Source of the DNA: Trebouxia sp. TZW2008
Taxonomy: Eukaryota; Chlorophyta; Trebouxiophyceae; Trebouxiales; Trebouxiaceae
Direction: 5' to 3'
Length of the DNA stretch: 31,491 bases
Assembly (NCBI GenBank): GCA_002118135.1
Contig: BDIU01000552.1
Location: 1 to 31,491, forward strand
In this document: positions 8,344-20,200 of the stretch, one piece after another
Numbering within the stretch: the stretch's first letter is position 1
Layout of the letters: every line of letters begins with the position of its first letter
Made by a program: the position numbers and the translations under genes
The notes under the pieces: generated by a model
Database searches by the model: none
Told to the model about the DNA's origin: nothing
The model's input: the letters and a program-made list of their open reading frames with translations, nothing else

Positions 8344-10200
8344 ACATCTATTGCCTCTCTGTGTGCAGGAAAGGTGTGTGCACAGAGAAGGGTTTCATCA
8401 GGGTAAAACCCCGATGTTCTACAGTGCATTGGCTGGGACTATGCTTTTGGCTCCTTGCTGACAGGTCTGAGCATCCACGACCTCAACCTCGTGTGGCAGA
8501 CAGTCCACAGATGTTATTAGGGATCAGTCCAGTGTCAATTTTCTGAGCAGCTATTTCTTCTCAGAATTTGTCCAGTTTTGCTCCAGCATGTTGCTGGGGG
8601 GGGCCAGGGGGGGTGGGGGCGGTTTCTCTGGCTTCCAACTTTTGTACGCCTTTCCAGGGGAGTACGTACTTGCTTCTGGAGTCACCCCTGTGATTGCTGC
8701 GTGAGTGCTGTAGTATGGTCTGGATTGTTTTGCACAACCCACCCATTGACATCTCAATGTGTCTGGGCACTGCAAGCTTGGCTGTCGCATGCAGTAGATC
8801 AGCATTGACTCTGAAGTGACGTTGTTTGTTGACCCCCTGCAAGGTCCCTATGATAGTAAATGAGTTTTATTCTATTCTGTTGTAACTTGACCTTCACCTC
8901 GCGGCCGACTGTTATGCTGGGAGGCTGGTCAACGCTGACGCCGTCGGCATGTGCAGGGCGCAGCATGCTGACATGGAGTGTTAACGTGCTGCTGTGCGGA
9001 TGTTGGCACTGTATATTCGACTGGACTGGTCTGTGCCAAAAGTGGAAGTGGACCAAGCCATAGCGGTAAAAGCAAATTCCAGCTGTTTTGAGGTGATGTG
9101 TCTGCTGTTTAGCCAACTCAAGTCACCACCCTGAAATTTTCTTTCAAGGCAGTGATTGTCAGCATTCTGCTGTTGTGCAGCCTTCTCTGCTTTGACTAGG
9201 CTTTCTTCATGTTGCCAATAAAGTCATTATTATCAAGGTCATTGCTAGGTTTTGCACTAGATTGCAGCATGTGGGCAATCTGAGTCGGCTACAGTCCAGG
9301 TAACAAGGTGTGTCACAAATGCTTTCTTGCAAGGCACTGTTAATGGCAGAGTCAGTCACTTCCACCCATTTATCCTGCTGAGGATTGATGGAGTGACCTT
9401 GCCTTTAGACAAAATTACATACAGTTGATGCTCTATCAGCAAGCGTGACATTACATCCACACAATTGCAGTGCTGTGCCCTGGGTTTGCCAAAGATGCCT
9501 GCATCATCCAGATAAGCTCAGACAAAATTACAAAATTGTCTCTGAGCACATGCTTCATGATACTCAGGAAACTGCATGGCGCATGGGTCAAAGCACACCA
9601 CAGTGGCTCGAATGTGGACGAGCCCAGAGGAGTGGTGAGAGCTGTCTTGAGGAGGTCTTCTGGGTTGAGTGTGGTCTAGTGCTAAGCTGACTGCAGGTCC
9701 GCTGCTGAAGTAATCTTACATTTTGCCCTGAATCTGACGAATTAAGATGTCAACGCAAGGCAGTGGGATCTGCTAATTCAGCGTTCTGTAATCTATGCAC
9801 AACAGCAAGACTACAGATCAAGCCACCTGTTGCCTTCAGACAGGGTGTCCGTATGGACTGCTGCTGGGCTGTATGTTGCCTTTGTCAACCTGCACCTGCT
9901 GCTTGAGTACCTTTGCTTTGGGCCTGCTGAGATGGTAGCTGTTGCGGGGCGGAGGCGCCTCATCATCTGTGAACTGTGAACTGTATGGTGTGATACACCA
10001 ACTTGGCTGGCATCTCAGCAGAAAGGTCTTCTTTGCGCCTTTCAAGCAATGCATGCAGCTTTGCATTATCTGGAAAACATTCTTATTGACTTGTGATGCA
10101 GATGCCCGTGCAACGCCAAATGCTCTGGGTTGCACCAACTACAGCAACTCTTGATGTTGCTAATATCCTTGCAGGTGCGTGGCAGTAAGAGTTGCAAAGA
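8344..10200 (-). mobile_element. Degenerate Ty3/chromovirus copy with RT-integrase deletion fusion
   Basis: Minus-strand pol remnant of the same family as 23789-26513. From its 5-prime end it shows a pre-RT segment (FPDNAKLHALLERRKEDL), the RT entry motif (APPPRNSYHLSR, IQPSSSPYGHPV, about 9840-9960), the RT active site YLDD (9500-9517) and HQLYV. A junction near 9395 then jumps straight to the integrase segment SINPQQDKW. The RT thumb, RNase H and integrase core are missing. Integrase C-terminus (HVSMLRP) and chromodomain traces (YKSWKPEKP) follow to about 8560. Many stops and frame changes. A possible Gag zinc-knuckle trace with a Q-rich tail lies near 10950-11030, so the copy may reach further. 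Confidence 0.82.
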
Positions 10201-11445
10201 TAAATTTTGCACCGTGCTCTTGCAGCAGGGATGTATGCATGCGGCCAGCATGACCAGTGCAAGTAAGGCAATCAGCTACATAGTCTGTTTTACCACTGTT
10301 TGTTTGAGTCAGTCCTGCCCAAAGGTGACGTCAAACTGATCAGACGGGCAGCTTAAAGCAACAGACGTTTGGCTTGTATCAATGCACAGGTATGGCATTA
10401 CAGCTCTGCCTTGTGACATGACATGTGCACTGCTGCACAGATATCACCAACCTGCACTGCTTGATGCAGCTGATCCAATTCGAGGCAGTGTGTGATTGAG
10501 TGAGCCAGTAAACAAGCAGGTGATGACTTGTCACCCAGTACAACCAAACCCAGAAACATCATGATGGGACCACTCTGAAAAAGAGCATTGATGTTGTTCT
10601 TCGCGCCACAGCATTCTGATGTGCAGACGGCATATCAGCAGCGAATGCAGGAGCATCAGGCTTGGTGTTTCCCTGGCACTGGTGTACCATTCAGTCCAAA
10701 CAGCAGAATTATCTATGAAGCTTTCTAAGCCATTGTGCACAGCAGTTTCTGCCTTGTGTGCTGTCACGTCGACATCACCCAAGCACTTTGTGTGTGCAGC
10801 ACAAAGTGCAGCAGGCGAGAGACAGACCTGAGACAAGAGTCAGTGCAGGTCAACGCCTGCTGTCGTAAGTTGCTGCAAGTTCCGTCATGGTCATGCACTT
10901 TAGCTCAATGTGCATGTCAGCTCTGCAACCTCAGCAATGCCAGATTGCTGGCCATGCAGGCTGTTGAGCCTGCTGAGGCTGTTGTTGCCTGCAAGCATGT
11001 GGCCTTCCTGCCACCAGCTCTGCCTAAGATGGGGGGACCCCCCCTACTCTTGGCTTGGCCACCTCTGTTGCGGACAGGGCCATGACCCTGCCCTTCAGTG
11101 GCCTGAGCAGTTGCAGCAGTCACTGATGGAGCTGTCTGCTTGCAACAATGTGGAGCATAGCTTTCATACTGACGGCAGCGCCCATAGCTAGGTCAAGGTC
11201 ATGTAAAGCACTATGTGGCAATGAACTCATGAGTGCACATAGCCTTGACGTTTCTTGTTTTCAGACCATACACAAAGCAGCCCGCCAATATAGTGGTGTC
11301 AATTCGACGACCCACTTTAATGCAGATGTTCTTTTGTGTGAATGCACTTGCATACTCTTAAGAGTATCTGAGGCTACTTGAGCTGTGACAACTCCGACCC
11401 AGCCTCAGCGCTGTCGCTGGGCTCAAAATGTCTGTGCAAAGCCAT

Positions 11446-11600
11446 ATGTGACAAGCTAGCGCTTTCAATATAGTTGATTCCAGAGAAAGGGAAAGTCAAG
11501 TTGACACTGGTACACTGTGATCAGCAGATATGATCCTGGAGTCAAGAGAAATGAAGAAGAGGTATGTTAGCTTCATCATGTACAGCTTTGTCATAATCAA
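11446..11600 (-). repeat. Dispersed repeat, LTR- or leader-like (copy 1)
   Basis: Begins TGTGACAAGCTAGCGCTT on the plus strand and is recognisably similar, with gaps, to 26514-26665. Shared blocks include GATCAGCAGAT and TTAGCTT/TCAGCTT. Both copies sit on the 5-prime (high-coordinate) side of a Ty3 pol remnant of the same family. On the minus strand the repeat ends TTGTCACA, so it may be the 5-prime LTR or leader of that family. A TGG-type PBS was not seen next to it. Confidence 0.5.
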
Positions 11601-11694
11601 GTGACTGAAATTTTGTCGCAATCAGCAGCAGGGTGACCCAAGTAGGGTGAGTAGGTAAGGGAGACAGAGAAGGGAGGGCGGGTGAGGTCTTTGC

Positions 11695-11834
11695 CTTGTG
11701 CCAGTCCATCATGGCTGTGAGTCACTCCAGGTAGTCCACAGTGCCATTGGTGTCGGTGTCCAGGTGGCTCACCAGCTGCTCCGCCTCGTCATCTTGCAGG
11801 GTGTACCCCTGCTCCTTGAGCCCCTGCGTCACCA
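11695..11834 (-). CDS. EF-hand exon (second EF-hand) of a CDPK-like gene, with in-frame TGA
   Basis: Encodes VVTQGLKEQGYTLQDDEAEQ, then SHLDTDTNGTVDYLE and LTAMMDWHK. The loop D-T-D-T-N-G-T-V-D-Y-L-E is a canonical calcium-binding EF-hand, and the preceding helix pattern (G..L..DE...L) matches the second EF-hand of calcium-dependent protein kinases. A TGA stands between LE and LTAM, where this family has a hydrophobic or aromatic residue (a TGG codon would need one change). The upstream acceptor is GGGCAG and the downstream donor is GC-type (AAG|GCAAAG), phase 0, joining cleanly to 7121-7237. Upstream kinase exons were not found. The stop suggests a pseudogene, unless it is a sequence error. 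Confidence 0.72.
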
Positions 11835-12856
11835 CTGCCCCACCTCACCTCAGCCAGAAGCACTGTCAGTATGCACATCAGCCTGATTCTCTGTTGACAG
11901 TGATTGCTGTCAACAGCGACGCGGAAGCCGGCATGTGGTCAGGAGGAATTCTTGCTGAATGCTAGTGTTGTGACTGTTTGTCATATGTTTAACCTGAAGA
12001 GCAGCTTCATGAATGCATTGCTTCTGATCTAATAGTGATTGCACAAGCTTCTTTGCATGTGCACACATTTTCCAGATGTCATAAGCTGCCAGCCAGAAAG
12101 GTCATGAAGCATAGGCAATCTAGACCGCTGCCAAGGCAGCTGCATACCCTTGTCAACTTGTGTTGTTTTTGGATTGGCTGACATCATGAAGCCGAGACAT
12201 CCTTGCATGCTGTTTCAGACAGGCCCACACGCATGCTGAGAGCAACTGGCAGGCTTGACTTGAAGAGTTCGGCGGCTATCAAGCTGATGCATCCTGAGCA
12301 AAGATTTTGAAGTGTCAATCTGGAGGTCTGACTGGGAACCATGTCATGGTGTTCGACAGCACTGTCTTCAAACTTAGACTCAGCTTTTACACCAGCGTAG
12401 TCAGCCAAACCGTACACAATTTGTCTGTAGGACAATCGTACATTACAAGTTGGCAAGCTCGAATGTAGTGTTTGATCTGTGATTGCCGCATAGCTGCCAG
12501 AGTATAGCTGGCAAGACTTTGGGTGCAGCTGAATCAATATATATCAAATGCGACAGCAACTCATGCTACTGGAGTGTTTGTGCACATATTTGTTGGTGAT
12601 GTGAATGAGTGTCTTACAAGCTGTGATGTTTGACCAGCTCACCAAGTCTATCTTGACCTAGACGAACTGTATATGTACAACAAGTTCTCCAACTAAAGAC
12701 TCAGCGGCTGCTAGGAGGTATACTAAACGTATGTGAAGCAACCTTGCCACTGGTGATCATGAATGGCAATGGCATGTGGAAGAACAAATTATAAACATCA
12801 GTTGTCACAAGAGTCCATCTAAATATGACCACCACAGAGCGTTGCAATTGTCAGGC
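11835..12856. other. No recognised gene; one open minus frame
   Basis: A minus-strand frame is open from 12537 to 12184 (about 117 codons). It could be a further exon of the gene at 12857-13998, because a CAG acceptor-like site precedes it. Two of its frames look equally protein-like and neither is recognised. The rest shows no coding signal. Confidence 0.3.
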
Positions 12857-13998
12857 TCACGCAGCAGTAGACACTATGAGTTCCCTTCTTGGCGCCCACC
12901 CTTGCTCACTCTGATGACAGTGATGTTCAGCATGACGAGGGTATTCTGCCAAATGATGCTCCATGTTCTTCATCAAAGCTAAACCTTGTCCTGCAAGACC
13001 ATACTCAGACTCAGAGCTGCAGCTAGGCTGCAGCAATGGCGTTTTGTTGTTTCAATGTACAAAATTGACTGCAGCAATTGTTAGCATAGGTTGCATTAGC
13101 ATATGAACATGCAGCAGGATGCTTCAAAGCTACTCCTCACCTCATCCTCATGTGGCTGACCCTGCTGCCACAGTAACAGTGCATAAGCTGATGCATATGC
13201 TGCTGCAACAAGCAACAACTGAGGGGCTGCATCTGCTGCTGCACTGGCTAGCGACATAAGCTGACGTGCAAGACCAGTATTGTGTTCAGCGCTGTCCCGT
13301 GCCACCCACTCCTGCCACATGCGACCTCGCACTGCCATTGACCAATGAAAGCTGGAACGGTCAAGATTGTTGCGGTGAGCTACTAGCGCCGCAGTTGCCA
13401 TGTCATGCCTAGCGTTGATCAACCAAGCATCCTGAAGGTTAGTAGACGGTCTTGCAACGCTGTCAACCTGGCCATTGACTGGTGTGCTATGTTCTGCATT
13501 AGCTTGACTAGCCAATGCTGCATCTGGCTGTACACTGCCTTCCCCAGCATTGGTACCTGTCATTGCGCCCATCATGCCGTAGAGCATGCGCAAGCCTAAA
13601 ACTGCAACGAAACCATCGACACTGGGGTGGGCAGGGCGCAGGCAATTTGCCACAAGAGCTGACAGCCAGGCTATCTGTCCAAGGTTAGGTTGCACACCAG
13701 TCTGACCACCAGGAGAAATCCTTGCAGCGCTGATGACCTGGCCGTTGCCTGCGTCGCTGTGCTCAAGACTAGCTGATGCTGCAGCCTCTTGCATATTACG
13801 GACCCGAGAGGCGCTGCGAGTCACTCTTGAGGGAGCACAGGCTCCTGCAGCCACAGCGGGAGCCAGGCGGAACCCTGCCACCTGCCCACTGGCGAAGGCG
13901 TGCGGCTGCGTACGCCTTGCACGCCCCTCCTCAAGCATATCAGGAGTCGTGTTGATAGCACGGCCAGCTGAACGCTGCTTCCCATCGCTTCCGGACAT
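12857..13998 (-). CDS. Unrecognised protein with 90-residue internal repeat and C-terminal hydrophobic helix
   Basis: Exon 1 is 13141-13998, starting at ATG 13998 (the frame extends a little further up without another ATG). It ends at a strong donor (GAG|GTGAGG). A likely exon 2 at 13027-12857 follows a CTGCAG acceptor in the same phase and either stops at TGA or splices again at GC|GTGAGC. The protein is Ala/Ser-rich. The motif EHSxxxNGQVxSxARxS occurs at about residues 79-96 and again 90 residues later (169-186), with a weaker EHN copy near 238. A hydrophobic helix (PQLLLVAAAYASAYALLLW, about 259-277) could cross a membrane. Exon 1 is more GC-rich than its surroundings. I do not recognise the family. 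Exon 2 is less certain than exon 1. Confidence 0.55.
13442..13784. repeat. Two diverged intragenic repeats, 270 bp apart
   Basis: The segments 13442-13527 and 13712-13784 share blocks such as CTTGCAACGCTGTCAACCTG / CTTGCAGCGCTGATGACCTG and GACTAGC..ATGCTGCA. They encode the repeated EHS..NGQV motif of the gene at 12857-13998 and keep its frame. They suggest an old tandem duplication of a 90-codon unit. Confidence 0.6.
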
Positions 13999-14850
13999 GC
14001 TTGCAAATTTCAAGCGCTAGCCTGCAAGACACGCACGCTCGTCTGCAAAATAGCCGTGACAGCCACTGATCGCAACTTGACCAGCCGGCTTAAACTTGTC
14101 GGACCAAGCAGCACGAACAAAAGCAGCTTTGTACCTGCCAAGCTTAGGGCGACGTGATGAGAACGGCCGCACGGTCTACAATCCTCCTGTGAAGGTGTTT
14201 GATCTGCCTCGTGATCGGTTGGCGGTTGGGTTGGCACGGAATAACGCCAGGTGCGGTCATTCGAGATTGGTTGCATCCAATGCAAAATTTGGGTAACACA
14301 GAGTTACTCAAATTACTTGTTAGCTAACCGCTCTCCCACGAGGCAGTAGCGCGCTGCTTGCGGCGTGCAGTCTGCCGTGTGGGCGGGCATGGAGTTCAAC
14401 GGGGGGCGGCGCACGGTCAGGTTGCGCCGCGGGGCGAAGATTTTCACCCGGGATGCTGCAAGATTTGACGATATCACCACTGCTACACGGCAGCGCAGTT
14501 ACGGCACATAAGCTTGGACGCACCATTTCAACATTCCGAGGACGCTATCGAGGCTGCGGTTTTCGCGGCTGGGGTTTCGAGGTTCTCAGATGCACGTCAG
14601 CACCCAGATCCTGCCTTTTCTAGGCACGACACTGAGGTGGTTCTACAGCGCACTCCAGTGAAGGACCTCGGCTTGGACTTCTACTTGCCGGACGTTATTT
14701 TGCTGAGAAAAGGCGAACTCCTGTCGGTTTCACACTCGATGGGGCAGACAGTGTCCAAGCAGGCCCCCACCAGACTTGAGCTTTTGGGTGTCGCTGTGAC
14801 TATTTTGTGCAGTTTGGGCAGGCTGTCGGTGTAAGTCTATGATCAGCATT
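13999..14850. promoter_or_regulatory. CpG-rich divergent 5-prime region, possible plus-strand gene start
   Basis: This is the most CpG-rich stretch of the window. It lies directly upstream of the minus-strand gene that starts at 13998, so it should contain that gene's promoter. On the plus strand a 40-codon ORF (14389-14511, MEFNGGRRTVRLRRGAK...) and an open frame (14514-14834) with GC-rich codon use could be first exons of a divergent gene. Neither is recognised, and a clear donor joining them was not found. Confidence 0.35.
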
Positions 14851-17203
14851 CTTCTCACTGTAGCTCGAAAGGTTCTCACTTGCTGCTGTTGTGTGTGGCT
14901 GGTTCACCTCATAATAGCTGTTTCCAGGTAGTCGCAGTGTGGCTTTGTCCTTTTGGTTCATTGGGCACCTTCCATTGGCGCATTGTCGCCTCATTATTGC
15001 TGCTTGGCTTAGCCTGTTGAGGCCTGCACTTTGCATTTGGCCAGTTGAATTGAGCAAAACAGCTGGAAAGTTCTTAGTGTGGACTGCTGGTCCTTCATTG
15101 CCTTTGCTAGTGTTTACTGTGAAGGTTTTTCGCATTGGCTGCCAGGAGTGTATGTTTTGTACAACGTCTGGGGCCGTCTTTTTCCTTCAACGCAATTTAC
15201 GTTGACCAAGCGATGATGGTATTATTGTTTTCAAAGGGGCATCCAAATGAACATTGAATTGAGAAAGTTGTTGGGGATTTTACCCCAACACATCCGATCA
15301 GGCTTGTTGGCTGGCTAAAGGATGTAAAACCTCTCTCTCTCTCTCTTAGCCTTGTCAAGGATGAGATCTCGGGCACAAGCATGTCTGCAGACTTCAGGCA
15401 TGCGCATCGAGATTAGTGCAGCGCTGTAAGAAGAACTTTGACAGCGCTCTTGAACAGACGCATAGCAGCTGCAGCTTTTGCCGCTGCTGTTGCTGAAGCT
15501 CAAGCTCGGCGGCTGCGTCTGTACTGTCAAATTCTAGGAAGCCGACCTGCCTTCATGAACATGTACCAGAGAGTCATGACTTGACTGTAGTATGTACATG
15601 CATGCAAACCCTTGCAGACAGCCTGCTATGGTGCTGTGGACATGCGGGTTTGCAAGTGCAGGTCAAAGTGCAGTTTCATTGTTAGATTTCCATAGACTTG
15701 AAGAGATACAGCTTTTGCAACTTGCATACGCAACGTGCAGAAACATTGATAAATATTGGTGAGCGCTCATGTTTTGATAGCATACCTGCTTATATAATGC
15801 AATCTGCTAGCTTTTTAGGCACACCAAGCAAAATTTACCAATAAGCTTGCTGACATTCAGGTCAAGCGAGATATGGCTTTGCATTAAAAGGGATGCCGAG
15901 TCTGTCTTTTGAGATCAGGCAAAGCTGTGACAGTAACACAGGACTGCCGCAGTGCAGGAAACTGTGATAAAAGGTAGGCTTGCTACAATCCTGGCGAAAC
16001 CGTCTTGGGCAAACAACAATCCAAGAGAGAGAAGCGGCAAGCATTCTGAACAATGATCTTGATTCATGGAGGCTCTGTACTCTGTATGCCACAAGGCAGG
16101 TTTGCATTCTCTGCTCTTCAAGCCGCAATATTAGATGGAGCACGCAAGTCAAAGATCTGCCCCATTATCAGTGCAGCAGACATTGGCACTGCAAGCTCAG
16201 ATAGCCGTTGTGCACTTGGCCATCCCAAGCTCCTGACAACATCTCGAATGATGACTTGCCAAGGCAATGATTCTCTACTAGCTAGTAGAGGGATGTGCTG
16301 TGCTTGTGTTGATAGCCTTAATCCAAAAAGGCTTGAGTAAAACTGATGGCATCTACCTATGGACACGCTAGAGACTTTGTCCCTGATGGTACACCATTTT
16401 TGCTGTTGCTGATTTGCAGAAACAGCAAACTAGACATGCAAACTCACAGGATGCCAGAAACTAAGGACACAGGGCAAGAAATCACATTCTTCACATCAGG
16501 GAGACACAAACAGCACTTTAATGCAGGAGATTATGAGGGAAAGCAATCCATACTAGGGGAAATTGCTTTGAATGGCAGTAGTGATAAACTCACTCACACT
16601 GTGGCAGTGAAACATCAAAGCCTTTCTTGCTGCCAATGGTACATGTTTTGTTGCAGCATATGCGGTGTGAAATGGCCGGGACGACTCTACAGACATCTCT
16701 ATTGCGGTTTCAAAACTTTCAGCCACTTGAGAATTCTGTGGATTCTACCAAGCTTTGCTTTGCCCCATGTATTTTTGTAATACTGCAGGTAATCACTCAC
16801 ACTAGTAGGTGTAAAATGCATGTACGGGCCCTTCAAACCCCACACATATGCCCGCCTGCACCACAGAAGGTTACGTGTCAGATTTACAAGGGTGCCTGCT
16901 GCTCTGAAGCTGAAGGCATGCAGCTTTCTGCCATGTCGTGTTGAGCTGCAGTGCTGTCACAAGGCAACACTTGGTGCAGTGTCAGCTTTGGCCATGGTCA
17001 TGCACCATGTCTGGGGCTTCCTTTCAGCTATGCCTGTCTTGCTGCAAACGCCCTTGCGAGGGCTACATGTGAACAGCTGGATCTGCAACAAGGCAAAATT
17101 ATTCCTGCTGACAAAATGTACCCTTGCTAATTATGGTCAGAGCTCCAGACGGCTACCGGGCCCTTGCGCAAACAGGAATGGTGATAACAAAGGCCGTTGC
17201 GTC
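14851..17203. other. No recognised gene; (CT)8 microsatellite and 18-bp palindrome
   Basis: A (CT)8 tract lies at 15331-15346. A perfect 18-bp palindrome, CTCTACTAGCTAGTAGAG, lies at 16273-16290. An ATG-started plus frame at 16346-16780 (144 codons) has a Cys-rich stretch (CSICGVKWPGR) but no recognised domain and may be chance. The region includes whatever lies 3-prime of the mannosyltransferase gene. Confidence 0.4.
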
Positions 17204-20200
17204 TTAATGCGTTTCTGGTGATACAAAACAATGCAGGTGTGGTTGCATGGTAGCGCACAGGCCAGTGTACCTGAAATCAATGCCATTGTTGACAGGATGG
17301 AAAGACCCTGACCAGCCCCCCACAGGACTCTTGAATGCCTTCAGACCCAAGAGCATGCTTTTTCCTTTGCCCATCCTCTGATCTGACATCAAAGTTGCAA
17401 CATACTGCTTGAGGAAAGGAGCGCATCGCAGCTGAACCAGAATATGATAGATTTCTAGTTCAGGATCGCGATGCATACTGCGTCTCACATTGTCAAATGT
17501 CTTGTTACCAGGTTCCATGACCTGCAGCATCATAATGCATATGGTGCTCAGTGCCGCAAAGGAAGCTGCGTATGCACGTAAGGGCAACATGTAGGCAACT
17601 GCAGCAGCACATGAATCCTGTTATATATAGACTCACACAGCATGCTGTTGCAGTGTGAGATCTGCTAGACATAACAGCGTGTCATGATTACTGGGTGGGC
17701 ACAAGCAACGGCATGCAAGATGATCATGGTATTGCTCACCTGCCAGCGCCTTTGATAATAGCTGAAGTCTGCAGGAATCTCCAGACTCCACTTAGGGCTC
17801 AAGTTGGTGTGAAGAAACATCAAGTTGCCTATGGTCAAACAGTGAGTTGACTGCAGTGCCCACTTGTTTGCAGACCAAATGCATAGCAGAGCATGCTCCT
17901 TTGGGAGACAGCATGAGACTGCTGCACAAAGGCAGCAACATGACTGAATGTGAGAATGCAAAGCACACCATGTCCTCAAATGTGATGTTGGGAAGCTACG
18001 TAGCTTAAGAAGCTACAAACATACAGCAGAAGGCCCCATGCATACAAACAATAAACTGTGCTGTAGGGCAGCTATGCGAGAAACATTGTCTGCTCACCAT
18101 CTGTGTCATGTTGAGTCATGGTGTTGCCAGCAAACTCCTGCCAACAAATCCTCTGGTCTCGACTGCATGACTGCCTGTGAACAGGTCAAGATGAAGGCAG
18201 GTGAATCCGGTGACCTTTGCTGCCTGGCAAAAGCTCATGTGATGCTACTGCACCGCTGATGCTGCTGAAAAGACTGCATCAGTCAATGCAATGTGAAAGC
18301 TCTTCATTTGGTTCAGATTGCAAAAGTCATGTGATTTGAAAAGTAGTCAGGGTCTACCTAAGCCTAATGCAACAGGCTGACTTCGAAGTTGCATGTGACA
18401 GAAAGCAACAGTGACACCTTTGATGCATCACGCTCTACAGCAAGACCGGATGCATGTCACAGGCTTTGCAAAGGTCTACTGATTCCAGACACCACAGACT
18501 ATCTTCATGACATCATGTGTATGAATGTCTGTTGCACACTCACAACACTAACCCATTGATGTATAAACTGATTGCTGAGCATGCTTAAGGTGAAAAGATG
18601 CTCAAGATTCCAATGTGCGAGTATAGTAGTGACCTAGGCATGCTCAGGTAGCTGGGGCATTTGAGCTGTGCAGAGCCTTTAGTGTCACATTGCAAAAGTG
18701 CATGATGACCCTTCTGGCTATGTCACTTTTGTGACCACCAGATTGCGTTGTAGACATAGTCAGTGCGTATGTGAATGCATGTCTGATCTAGAATATATAT
18801 AAAAGTATAAGACCCCTCCTGGTGATCCTTGCAAGCAGACACCTTGCTAGACAGCTATCTGTAGAACATTCAGTGTTGCAGCAGAGCAAGTGCACCGCTT
18901 CTGCGATCAGGGTCTGTCAGCAACTGCAGGCAATGAAGTGCACATGCTGGCGGCATTGTTAAGGGCAATGCAATGCGCACAGGGCTGATGACAGAGCTGT
19001 CTCAACAACAAATGCAGGGCAGCTGCTTTCACACGCAACAGAACAAAAAGCTGGTTGTCTTGTGCTTACTTGATGATGCCGAGGGCTCCAACAGGGGTGG
19101 GCATGAGGTGGTAGTGCAGGCGTGCCGCTCGCAGTGCATGGGCAAAGGACTCCTTGTCGCCCTTGCCCATGAAGTTGGAGAAGAGCTCATAGTACAGGTT
19201 GCTTTGCATATTGAAGAAAGCTGCCAGCAGCAGTCCTTCCCACACCCTGCAAACAATGACATGTTGTGCGCATGAATGAAGGTGTTTAAGCATATGGTCC
19301 AGCTTACGCAGGTGCCCAGCATGTTAAGCACTCCCAGGAAGAGGGCAGCTCGCAGCTGCTTGGTGCTTCATTCCCTGAAGTCCGTGACGTCAAGGCTTAC
19401 AGAGTATGCACCACAGCGACTGCCAGCACATGTCCTGCTGTGCTGTGTGCACTGCTTTCATATGGCTGAGGGTGTGAAGAACGAGCTGCAGTCCTTCTTT
19501 GAGACCTGTCACTGACAAACCCCTAAGTGCAGCTGATGAGGCGGTGCCAATGCTGTTGCAGTGATCAGTGCGCATGCCTTTGCACCATGCTGCTGTGGCC
19601 AAGCAAGACCATCTAACATTTGCTGCTGCACGATGCAGACTGACATACTATAGAACATCTCAATGGATGCAACAATGCATAGCCTGCAACAACCAAATTC
19701 AAATTAGAGCTGCAAAGCATGGGAAGCTAGAACACTTATTAGAAATCTGTGGGATCATGTCAGGATTGTGGACTTGACCACACGCAAATCACAAGACACA
19801 TTGTGCCCTTGCATGCCTGAATGGCTGCCTTGCTACCGTGTTATATGACAACTAGTGGTCACAATTAGCAAATTCAAAGCAGTTACAGCCAAAGTTGGTA
19901 CTGGTGCATTTCTGAGCTCAAGCGCTTACTGATCCAAGACAGTTTTGTCTTCTCTGTCAATGCATCTGATACGGTCAGCACAATCCAGCATGCGTCATTT
20001 GCTGGAGCTCACTCTCACCGTTTCTTGTCAAAGACCATTTGGCCGCTTTCAAAGGTATTGTCGGCCATGCTTGGCACGTCCAGAATGAGCTGCAGGTCCG
20101 GGGCTGCTGAAGAGAGCCAGTAGTCTGGCCACAGCACCGCCCCTGTCTGCTTGTATCCCGCGCTGCCAAACAGCATTTCAGGGTCTGTCAATGCAACATT

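Larger units (their letters stand above)
7238..11694 (-). other. 4.4-kb intron of the EF-hand gene, loaded with repeats
   Basis: Between the two EF-hand exons lie a double hairpin (8152-8218), a Ty3 fragment (8344-10200) and a dispersed repeat (11446-11600). The donor at the upstream exon is of GC type (AAG|GCAAAG). The Ty3 fragment lies in the same orientation as the host gene. The other stretches of the intron show nothing recognisable. Confidence 0.5.

Noticed and set aside
16346..16780. 144-codon plus frame as a Cys-rich protein gene
   Set aside because: It has an ATG, but only one weak CxxC-like pair and no recognised family. Composition is like the surrounding non-coding DNA.
18789..18805. 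TATATATAAAAG as a promoter for an intronic plus-strand RNA gene
   Set aside because: A good TATA match, but no recognisable RNA or ORF follows, and AT runs of this kind are expected by chance.
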